Shown piece by piece: positions 29,654 to 41,600 of a DNA stretch of 64,000 nt. Position 1 is the first letter of the stretch. Each line of letters begins with the position of its first letter. Under the pieces are notes generated by a model. It saw nothing but the letters and a program-made list of their open reading frames with translations. It was not told the origin of the DNA and made no database searches. The position numbers and the translations under genes were made by a program. The DNA comes from Lingula anatina. Its lineage: Eukaryota; Brachiopoda; Lingulata; Lingulida; Lingulidae. The stretch covers positions 498,469-562,468 of the forward strand of contig NW_019776046.1 in assembly GCF_001039355.2 (NCBI RefSeq), in the 5' to 3' direction.

Positions 29654-32600
29654 AGTGTGTGTGTGTGTGTGTGTGCGCACATGTTTGTAACCCAGATTTA
29701 AAATTGACACAGTAGTAGGCTAAAAACATGAGGTGTAAAAAAAGGAGTCACGAAAAATGGCAAAAGGTGCCAATTCTGCATGATTACTAAATATCACTAG
29801 ACTGAGCGTATTTGAAGGGTAACGAGGTCAGTAGGAGTTAGCTCTTTAGGTGGTGTTGGCATGCTTCCAGTCACAGACGAGTGTGCTTGTGAACACAGAA
29901 TAGGACCAATCAAAAAAACACGGAAGCTACGTTCTGCACTTCACAGCTGCTTTTGTCAATGGGTCAGAAACATCTCACAATGTCAGGATGCGCAGAGTCA
30001 GTTTTCATGAAAAGGTCCTAATCTCAGTTTCACTATTGTATATTCTATTAGAAGATATGAGCTTCAACTACACGTATGTTCATTATTTTCAATTCTCTGC
30101 CTAAAGCAGTCAGAAAATATAAACAAAAACAGTAATAAATCAACTTACTTCACTGTCATATCCGACTCTGGGTTCATATCTATTTCTATCACCGTGGTCC
30201 CATCAATGTCGCGCTCCCTGCAGGGGGTGGAGCTCTTTCCACTGACCTTACACACCTGGTAGAAGCCGTGAGGGCGGACCTTCCCCGTGTCTGTGCCGAT
30301 GAAGATCTGCAGGGTACAGGGCTGGTGATAACCCAGTAACTGACAAGAAAAAAGATACAAAAGGATACAAAGTGTACTTGTAAGTCATCACACTATTTCT
30401 AAATGATAGATACATTTTGTATACATTTTAGAAAAAAGTTATATAGTTTATAATATGGGAGAGGTGAATTATAATGATTGTTAACTTATATCCTGAAGAG
30501 AAGCAGAATTCTTAATGTGAAATCCAAGATTTTCCAACCTGCTGCACACCAGGTAAGGCATCTATCTCCAATGCTTTCTCAAATGACATAAAAAAAAACC
30601 CAAGGTCAAGCTTTCAAAGCAGCTTTACACCAATAGCATCATATAACCATTTTGAGAATTTTATATAACTACCTTGTACGTAAGCTAACACTAACACTCG
30701 ATCAATATTAGTTATGAAAGAAAGTCATTCATATTTACTAGGACCTGTAACCAGATATATCAAAGCTTTAGTGCTGTGCCTGGTTTATCAGTAAAAATAC
30801 CAGCATTTTTTTTTTTAAACAGTGGAATCTGCACATTTATGCCTTATTGAAGTACAGTACATTTTAGATCTTCACTTTAAACCAAGTTTAGGTCAAAAGT
30901 TACGATATTGTAAGACCCCATTCCCATACCTAGATCAATCAGGCAGGATCGACCTATTTTTGAAGGGTTTCTCGCTAAGTAACATTCTGCGTAAGTGGCT
31001 CTAATGTCTGGCACGCCTAGCTGTCAGGGGGGTAATTAACTATTGTTTAGCAGCACCAGTACGCGTGCCAGACATCTAAGGGCACATTCCCATAGATTTT
31101 AGATCGATCTATCCCGTGGGGAGTCTCACTAGATTACTGTCAGATTATCCGGTTTAAATGTCCGTCCCGCCTTCTACATGCTGTAAGGGGGTAATTAACT
31201 TTTGTGCCCGCTCGGCTGACAGCTATTTAGCGTGAACCTCCAGGGAGTTAGGTCAATCCAGTTGGATCGAACTAATCTCTGGGAATGGGGTCTTAGCCAC
31301 TTAACCTGAAGGCAATTTTGCAAAATCCCCTCAGAGATGGATCGATCCAAATGGACTGATCTCGTTATGGGAACCCAGTCTAAACCCCATCTCCCAGACC
31401 CCCCCCCACCCCCCCACCCCCCCCCAGGCTGCCTCACCTGCACCACGGGGTTCCCCTGCTGGGACTCATCCTTAATAGCGCCTCGGCTGCCTTCAGTCAT
31501 ATACCTGGCCCTGTGCTGTTTCTCAGGCTGGGTCACCACTTTCAGCTCATACTCTCCCACCTTAGACACAAATGCCTGAACCAGGGACGGCTCTTTCCAC
31601 CCCCGGGACTTGCCCAGACACGAACCGCTCGCCTCCCGTTTCAGTCCCTTTGAAATTACTACTGGCTTTGTTGATGGCCTATAAAAAAATAATAAATAAT
31701 AATATAAACTGGATTAACTTAATGTAGAACAAAAATACAGAATAAAATCAATTAAAAATTTAGTGTTAGACCATCCTGGACATGAAAAGATGATGATGAT
31801 GAAGATGATGTTGGAATTTTCTTAATAATCATCATCACCCTCAATCTAAAATCAGTCAAGGGACAAAAATGTTACTGAGAAAAACTTCCAACAATAATGT
31901 TCTTTGGCAATCCAATGATTTCTTTTTGCCAAAATCTAAATTCTATTTGATTTACCTGACCGCAATTTTGGATAATTAGCCAGGTGAAATGGGATTCACA
32001 CAGAACAGGCCAAGGTTAAACAAACTACTGAAGCCAGCAAGCCAAGCAGGATATTCAACACAGACACATATACTATCTAAAAAACCCTTCCAGTATTTGA
32101 AAAAATGGCACAAATTAGCTTGACACATACTGAAAGCCAAATACAAACATTTGTAGCATTTAATTCATGATACATTCTCTTTAACAAGGCAGCAAAGCTG
32201 TCAAATGTACAGACAAAAAACAGGAAATAATTATGCACAAAATGGGCTACTGTCAATTCTGATGCAAAATTTTAATGATTGAATTTGACAAACTGCAATN
32301 AATAATAGATACTTCCTAAATGTCTGGCTAGATATGTAAACCACAACAGTCTCCCTGATATTTTGAAAAAAAACAAAAAAACATGTTACTTTTCTATGAA
32401 GATTTTTCCTTTTTAAATTTTATTTCAAAGTTATTTGAATTACTGGGTAGCTTTTCATGATATCAGCACAAAGACATGACATTGAGACAGGTTTAAACAT
32501 GCGCAGTCTACCTTTAACGAAAATGAAGTGATTGCCGTGCAATACCAGGATCAATACTTTACCTAGCATATTTATAAACACCTCTACATCCACCTGGCAA

Positions 32601-35600
32601 GCTGCCAACCTAGCCATAATCAGACGGATATGAGACTTGCCAAATAGTGAAAGAAGTCTTCTCCACTGCTTGCAACACTTACAGCTCTCAGCCAGCTGCC
32701 GTTAATGGCAATCAGTAAAATACAAATCAAGACTCGAAGATATGTCACCATGGTTCCAACATATAAACATGAATGATACCAGAAAAAAAAAAACATAAAC
32801 TACACTCTTTAATTCTAATCTTATTACTAACTGAGGAGCATTTTGGACTGCTTTTGAGACATGAAAAATTGATTGTCATGAGGAACATACTCCACATTTG
32901 TATATTGCACAAACAGACAGCAAACCTGTTTCCATATCTGCATGCTGCATTAACAGCACTATAAAGTAACCTGCTTTCAAATTTTGTTGCCACCAGTCAA
33001 CAGGAATCTTCTCATTTTTAGAAATTACGACCTAAAAATCCAGTACCTGTAAATTTCACAATTTCCCCTATTGAAAAAAAAATGGAATGTTAACCATACC
33101 TTATATTAGACAATTGAGCAGTCTACTGTTCTCAGTTAATGGTATAACTAAAACTGCAGTCATATCAACCTCCCCTCATCAACAAGGTGCAGTAACACCT
33201 CAATCTTTCTTACAGGGAAATTGTGACATTTGAAGGCTGTCACACTTTTTTTTTTTTTTTTTTTTTCATTATTTCTTTGAATAAGAACATTTCTATTGAA
33301 TGATAACAACAAAACCTCATAGTTCTCTTCTATACATAAAAGCACCACAACTGCCATATAAAACTAAATCTTAATGGTACAAAAATTACATATCTGAGAG
33401 ATTAATAACATGTGAAAAGATTGAGTAACTACTGGACGACCTGCACAGCAGCAATAAAGATATAACTTTATAATAGTCCTGCTTTTTTTTTTTCATTACA
33501 GAAACGTAGCCCTACTGCTGCTGCAATCTGATACTAGTACAGAAAGCTGTGTGAGAGTGCAAACAGTTCTAGCTCACCAAGGGTAACTTCATGTTTCTAA
33601 ATGTGGACTGCTATGTGGTAAGAATTCTGAACTCACTGACCAATTCCCTAGATGAGAAGTCTTGGCAAGTTTACAAGCAACAATATCCATTTTCTAAATT
33701 CTTACCCTGTTGGTATAAATAGATGAGAAATGACTATACACTGACTGATTATAATTATTACTGACAATCAGGAATAGTTGCACTTGGTTCAATCTCATTA
33801 CCACTATACAGTAACAATTTAAATCATTTAACACCTCCCTATTACTTAAATAAATAATGAACCTGGCACTTTCCTGCAGCTCTCCTTATTACCTAAGATG
33901 GACAGAATTCTCCACGTAATCATCACTGTAAGATATACAAGTCAACTATATTGTGTAAATGACCATGATAAAAATAACCATGTCCGGTATATAGGTAGAA
34001 GCACGCAGATTTGGCAATGCTTCATTGATTATATCATCATGTGTAGATAACTTACTTCTATGTTTATATAAGAGCATGCCCAGTACTTTGACTTTGGCTT
34101 GGACATACCTGAAAGCATAATCTTGTTTGAGTTGGGTCACGGGGAATGGTCCAGTGAATTTCCTCTTGGCTATTTGATACTTACATGTAGATTGATTCAG
34201 ATTGAATTTCTTTTGGACTCCTGGGCTTCAGGAAGGATATCGTGTGTGTGTGTGTGTGTATGAGTGTGTGTGTGTGTGTGTGCGCACATGTTTGTAACCC
34301 AGACTTAAAATTGACACAGTAGTAGGCTAAAAACATAAGGTGTAAAAAAAGGAGTCACGAAAAATGGCAAACGGTGCCAATTCTGCATGATTACTAAATA
34401 TCACTAGACTGAGCATATTTGAAGGGCAACAAGGTCAGTAGGAGTTAGCTCTTTAGGTGGTGTTGGCATGCTTCCAGTCACAGACGCGTGTGCTTGTGAA
34501 CACAGAATAGGACCAATCAAAAAAACACGGAAGCTACGTTCTGCACTTCACAGCTGCTTTTGTCAATGGGTCAGAAACATCTCACAATGTCAGGATGCGC
34601 AGAGTCAGTTTTCATGAAAAGGTCCTAATCTCAGTTTCACTATTGTATATTCTATTAGAAGATATCAGCTTCAACTACACGTATGTTCATTATTTTCAAT
34701 TCTTTGCCTAAAGCAGTCAGAAAATATAAACAAAAACAGTAATAAATCAACTTACTTCACTGTCATATCCGACTCTGGGTTCATATCTATTTCTATCACC
34801 GTGGTCCCGTCAATGTCGCGCTCCCTGCAGGGGGTGGAGCTCTTCCCACTGACCTTACACACCTGGTAGAAGCCGTGAGGGCGAACCTTCCCCGTGTCTG
34901 TGCCGATGAAGATCTGCAGGGTACAGGGCTGGTGGTAACCCAGCAACTGACAAGAAAAAAGATACAAAAAGGTTACAAAGTGTACACATTCATCACACAA
35001 TAAGTACATGATAGATACATTTTGTATACGTTTTACAAAAATTGTATCATTTATTATATAGGCAAGATGAATTTACAATTATAATAATTGATAACTAATA
35101 TCCTGAAGAGAAGCAGAATTCTTGAAATTTCATCTTTAATGTGAAATCCAAGATTTTCCAACCTGCTGCACACCAGGTAAGGCATCTATCTACAATGCTT
35201 TCTCAAATGACATAAAAAAAACCCCCCAAGGTCAAGCTTTCAAAGCAGCTTTACACCAATAGTATCATATAACCATTTTGAGAATTTTATATAACTACCT
35301 TGTACGTAAGCTAACACTAACACTCGATCAATATTAGTTATGAAAGAAAGTCATTCATATTTACTAGGACCTGTAACCAGATATATCAAAGCTTTAGTGC
35401 TGTGCCTGCTTTATCAGTAAAAATACCAGCATTTTTTTTTTTTTTTAAACAGTGGAATCTGCACATTTATGCCTTATTGAAGTACAGTACATTTTAGATC
35501 TTTACTTTAAACCAAGTTAAGGTCAAAAGTTATGATATTGTAAGACCCCATTCCCATACCTAGATCAAACGGGCAAGATCGACCTATCTTTGAAGGGTTT

Positions 35601-38600
35601 CTCGCTAAGTAACATTCTGCGTAAGTGGCTCTAATGTCTGGCACGCCTAGCTGTCAGGGGGGTAATTAACTATTGTTTAGCAGCACCAGTACGCGTGCCA
35701 GACATCTAAGGGCACATTCCCATAGATTTTAGATCGATCTATCCCCGTGGGGAGTCTCACTAGATTAAAATCAGATAATCCTGCTTAAATGTCCGTCCCT
35801 CCTACTACATGCTGTCAGGGGGTAATTAACTTTTGTGCCCGCTCGGCTGACAGCTACTTAGCGTGAACCTCCAGGGAGTTAGGTCAATCCAGTTGGATCG
35901 AACTAATCTCTGGGAATGGGGTCTTAGCCACTTAACCTGAAGGCAATTTTGCAAGAATCCCCTCAGAGATGGATCGATCATATTAGACTGATCTCGGTAT
36001 GGGAACCCAGTCTAAACCCCATCTCCCAGACCCCCCCCCCCCCCCCCCCCCCCCCCCCCAGGCTGCCTCACCTGCACCACGGGGTTCCCCTGCTGGGACT
36101 CATCCTTAATAGCGCCTCGGCTGCCTTCCGTCATGTACCTGGCCCTGTGCTGCTTCTCAGGCTGGGTCACCACTTTCAGCTCATACTCTCCCACCTTAGA
36201 CACAAATGCCTGAACCAGGGACGGCTCTTTCCACCCCCGGGACTTGCCCAGACACGAACCGCTCGCCTCCCGTTTCAGTCCCTTTGAAATTACTACTGGC
36301 TTTGTTGATGGCCTATAAAAAATAATAAATAATAATATAAACTGGATTAACTTAATGTAGAACAAAAATACAGAATAAAATCAATTAAATATTTAGTGTT
36401 AGACCATCCTGGACATGAAAAGATGATGATGATGAAGATGATGTTGGAATTTTCTTAATAATCATCATCACCCTCAATCTAAAATCAGTCAAGGGACAAA
36501 AATGTTACTGAGAAAAACTTCCAACAATAATGTTCTTTGGCAATCCAATGATTTCTTTTTGCCAAAATCTAAATTCTATTTGATTTACCTGACAGCAATT
36601 TTGGATAATTAGCCAGGTGAAATGGGATTCACACAGAACAGGCCAAGGTTAAACAAACTACTGAAGCCAGCAAGCCAAGCAGGATATTCAACACAGACAC
36701 ATAAACTATCTAAAAAACCCTTCCAGTATTTGAAACAATGGCACAAATTAGCTTGACACATACTGAAAGCTGAATACAAACATTTGTAGCATTTAATTCA
36801 TGATACATTCTCTTTAAAAAGGTGCCTTTTATATAGGATTTATATAAAGCCTACATATTCTTAGCATATTGTCCTTTGCTAACTTTCTCTTACACCATAG
36901 CTTTTGCTATGCCACTGCTGAATATCAGCAACATCTTCCTAACATTAACAGACTCTTCAGCATGCCTTGGCTGCTTAGCTTCCTATAATTAGAAGTAAAT
37001 TCTAAATACCAAGTTACTTCTTTTGATAAATACTTTAGAACATTTTTGGCATTCATGCCAAGAGCTGGTCAGTTTTGTGGTCAGAACTTAAGCACGTGTG
37101 GCCAGTGCTCTATCAGAAATGACCAATGCTATTTCATAAGTGGCATTAGAGTTATCACAAACAGATTTACCTGACAGGTACAATTACCACCCACAGAGTT
37201 CATGTCAAGAGATCCCAACTCACCTGGTTACTTAATACAGAGGACTAAGTTATGTGCCCAGAAGAAGCCTAGGATGAAGCACTACTTCTAGCAGATTTCT
37301 ATTGGGTTTTCGAAAACCTTCTATTTTGAATTAATGGTCATTCCTTCAAGTAAGAAACTCAAAGTCTTTAAGAAAAACTTGTATTACTTGAAAACTAGGG
37401 AAACTACTAGCTAGGAGCAATAATATCATGAAGAAAACTATGCCCTTGATTCCCTCTCCCCTTGATACCCCCTCCCCAATTTTCTGAGTTACTTCAGGTT
37501 TTAGACTTTTTAGCACAGGTAGTAACTCTACCTACAGAGCACTGTCTTGAGCACAAAGACCCTTCTGCTTCATATTATTTCTGTTCTATTTATAGCTGTC
37601 CTTGGTTCAACAAACATTTATATCCAGGTCACCCAGTTTTCATGCAGATTAAAGTTCTCAGTGCAAAAGGTCTTCTTCATACCCAGACAGTCAGTAAACA
37701 ACATCATGATTAATTTACTCAGCAATTTACTCTGAAAGTTACTTGGTGCCTTGAAATGAATGCTATTTCAGCATATAAGAGTAAATATATACATCTAGTG
37801 CATGGGTATTTTTCTTTTGAATGGCTTTCTTCTAAATTCAGAGACAGGAGCATTCTTCCCACATTCCTTATTTTCCTACATACAGTGTGCGTGTGTGTGT
37901 GTGTGTGTGTGGGGGGGGGGGGGCAGTCATATCATTCAGTCAATACTTTGGACTTTAAAAACCCCTCCTCCGATCCCAGCTTTACATAACCTTTTTCAAG
38001 GTCTCTCTTTTAAGGTGCAAATATCCAATTCTCCCATCAAACATATTTTAAATCTTTACAATTAAATGCTAAAAAGCTTATATACTTGACATGAAGCTGT
38101 TGCAGAGTCAGGTATGCATGTAAATACTAGCAAGCCTGGTGGTTTCCCCAGTTATCCAAACAGTAACTTAATTTTACAATCCATTAGTAAAAATGAAAGC
38201 CTCTTATATTGGTAGACAAATACATACAGCAGTATCAATTGACATTTTAACACCTAAGCCAACATAGCAACAAATAATTCATATAGATCTACTGCACTGA
38301 GAATCACAGTCTGCATTTCATAATCAATTTGCAATTGAGACTTGCCAATATTGATGTAGAGCAGTACTACTAAGTCTCTTTTTCCCATATAAACTCAATG
38401 CACTGAAAATTAAACACCAAGCAAAATATTGGAAGGATATTGGCATTGCACTCATTAAACTGAAGTGGTCTATTCTACTAGAATTTCAAAAAAAAAAAAA
38501 AATTGGTATTTACTGAGTATTTCCAAAACAAAAAGGAAAACTTTCATTTAGGCTTTTTTTGTGTGTGTCAGTTGAAAAGCTAACAAAAATCAATAACTCC

Positions 38601-41600
38601 AAAATGGAGACTGAGCAAGCAAAATAGCCTTGTGCCGGATGCCAGAGATTACAACGCAGAAACTGAAATAAGATGTAATGAGAAATCTCACCTTGTTTTT
38701 AGCACTGCAGACGTGCTTGTCGAATTGCCTGTGAAAGTAAACACTCCCGGCACATCTTTTCCAAATTTACTGAAAATCACAGACGCCCCATTCACGTCAA
38801 ATCCTTTTTCCTGCCCAGGGGCTTTCTGCGTAGTACAATCACTTGGTCGGCTAGAGGGTGTATCATGCCTGTGGGCCTTGGCAACCTTTCTCGGCTTATT
38901 GTAATTGTTATCAAACATGCCCCCAAAATATTCTCCTTCATCTAGAGTACTGAATATGGTCTCATCATCTAAAACCAGGTCATTTGATCGCTGAACCAAT
39001 GCCATTTGGGTATCTTCGGACATGCTGGCAATTGGAGTCGAAACATCGGTGCTGTCAGGCTCCTGGTCTGAGTCGGAGTGTGTGGGAGACAGAAACATTT
39101 CATCGTCTAAGTGCCTTGCCAGCTCAGTCTGTGGCTTAGAGAAGCTCTCCACCGTGCTGGATATTGGATGTGTTTCAGTGATCAAAAACTTGAGCAGTTC
39201 TTTGGGAGCGGAGCTGGCCATCACTGGCGTGACAGCGGTGGTGTCAGGCGTGATGGCTGCCACAGTGGTGATGGTCCTAGCCTCCAGAGCCACTCCTGAA
39301 GTGAGATACGTACTGGTCTCAACGGGAGTGCTTGCTGGAGCGCTGGTCTCAAATACATTATTAGCTGCCACAGAAAATGTTGGTAAACTATCAACGCAAT
39401 GGCCCTGCAGAATACTAACAGCTTCCACGCTTCTATTGCCTTGGACTACAGCAGACTGTTGGCAACAAAACACAGCATTACTTGTCTGAGACACAGAAGC
39501 TTGACTTGAATACGTGCTACCCACTGACGCAGCCAAACTACTGGTACCCGTCACTACACTGTTCACATTGAAAGTATTCATGTGACTACCACTTTCTGAT
39601 TTTCCTGCAGGCAAATCTGTGTTGTCTCTCAATACTTGCTGGAGGAAGGCCACTCCAGTGGCTGCGGCCCCTCGCTGTGACATCACCCCTACAGTGGCCG
39701 TTGACAAGGGCTGTGATATCATCTGCGCCAGAGATGATACGTGCTGCTGTTGATCAAACTGAAAATGCTGCTGAGAATGAGTTGAAGTTTCCGCTAGGAG
39801 TTGAACAAGCTCCTTCGTAGCTAAAGTCACAAACCCATGACCATCGTCTTCCTCGTGGCCATGCGATGTCTGCTTCTGCAGCTGTTGCTGTTGTAGTATC
39901 TGGGATGCCATGACAGAATCAAAGACATTATTGTTCTGCTGGTTTGCCAGTGGCAGAGAAATGTCTTGTTGTTGAGAAGCCCAACTCTGTTCAACTTCTT
40001 GGTGGCCTTGTAACAATGTTGTATGCTGCTGAGTAGAAGTTACAGACATGGCAGCACCTGTTTGGGCGGGAAGTGTATTTGACAGGGAACTCTGGGTATG
40101 CTGTGGCTGTGCAACCATGGGAAGTGAAGCAAAACTGTTGTGAACTACCAATGGCGGTGTTTGCTGAATCTGAAAAGACGAAGGCACCACAGAAGAAGCG
40201 ACCAAAAAGTTTTGATTCTGGTCTTCTGTGCCAACCTGCATTGGCTGTTCCTGTTGCTGCTGTTGCTGTAGCAGATTCTGATGTGGTGGCTGAAGCTGGG
40301 AGAGTTGTTGTTGCTGGGGCAAACTGCTCTGCCCAGCAGGAAACTGATTCATGTCCAACCCTTGGGGTGCAGCTGCCTGTGGCTTCTGCTGCTGTTGCTG
40401 CAACTGCTGTAACAGACTTTGTTCTTGCTGCAACTGTTGCTGTATTCCTGTTTGTGGCAGCTCTTGTTGAATGCTGCTTTGCTGCTGAAGTTGTGGCAGT
40501 AACTTTTCATCCTTAACCTGTTGCTGTTCCAAATATGCCTGTAAAATGCTCTGTTTCGGTTTCAACTCCTGTTGCAAATTAGAATTAGACGGTTGCCCAA
40601 AAATTTGGCTTTGTGGCAGTTGCTGGTCTGATGGAAAATGCTGTGTTGGATTCTGCTGGTTCTGTATCCTCTGCATTGGGCTTGGTGATTCATGGCTCTG
40701 AAGCAAGGGACTCTGTTGGATTGGTCCTGGATGTTGCAGCTGATTTGGTTGACTCTGTATTGGCAGACTCACTGAAGTAGTGCAGCCTTGTATCTGGGGC
40801 TGGGCAAAAGATGTTTCAACTGGCATTTTTTGTTGTTGTCTTGGACTCTGTGGCAGGGGTGACTGCATTTGTTGTGACATTAGGTTTGGAGGGGACTGTA
40901 CCTGCTGTGACATTGGACTCGGCTGTGCATGAATCTGCTGTTGTATAGGACTGTTGATGGATGTCTGCATCGGCACTGGACTTTGCTGACCCACTGAATT
41001 TTGTTGTGTCTGTATCTGGTGAATTGAAGGATTCTGCATTTGCACTGGATTCTGGATAGGGCTTGATGGTACAGATGTGTGTTGTGACATTGGACTTTGC
41101 TGAGCTTGCATTTGAATTTGCAATGGGCTCTGTGGGTCTTGGGTTTTCACAGACATTGGACTCTGTACGTGTTGAGGCACTGGACTTGATTGTGTCTGTA
41201 CCTGGTGCTGTAATGGGGTTGTTTGACTTTGTATTTGATGTGTCATTGGACTCTGTGGATCTGTCATTTGCTGTAATGGGGTTGTCTGACTTTGTATTTG
41301 ATGTGTCATTGGACTCTGTGGATCTGTCATTTGACTCTGCATGTGCTGAGACAATGCACCTTGTTGTTGAATCTGCATTTGCTGTTGATGTTGAATCGGA
41401 CTAGGGGTAACCTGGACCTGCTGTGGAATAACGCCTGGTTGACCCTGAATATGACGTTGTATTGGATTCTGTAATGCTTGTATCTGCTGTCGCATCTGAT
41501 CTAGTTGGGCCTGGATATTCTGCTGCACTGGATTCTGTTGGATTTGCTGCTGCAAAGCCGAAATCTGCTGTTGAAGAGCAGCAATTTGTAAATTTGCTGG

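Larger units (their letters stand above)
24469..30148 (-). other. NFAT intron 4 (haplotype 2, complete)
   Basis: A 5.7-kb intron between exons 4 and 5 in contig 2, the only uninterrupted copy in the window. It contains the 1.5-kb TIR element, a MITE, an AAT microsatellite (about 27636-27655), a poly-T tract and a long GT microsatellite. No exon was recognised; the short open frames on either strand look like chance. Confidence 0.6.
32301..36820. repeat. Allelic duplicate of 27650-32185
   Basis: Starts just after the N at 32300 and repeats exons 4 and 3 and the nested MITE. It matches contig 2 until about 32185/36820, where contig 2 reads into the 32-bp AACAAGGCAGCAAAGCTG block and contig 3 continues with different sequence. 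Confidence 0.92.

Noticed and set aside
29444-29729. Open frames over the GT microsatellite on both strands
   Set aside because: The translation is alternating Cys-Val or Thr-His from a dinucleotide repeat, and the repeat length differs between alleles.
18482-36820. A second Rel/IPT exon set as a genuine internal gene duplication
   Set aside because: Each copy starts at a single N, coding changes are mainly silent, intron repeats match in order, and the exon order would alternate in a way no transcript could use sensibly. Unmerged alleles explain it better.
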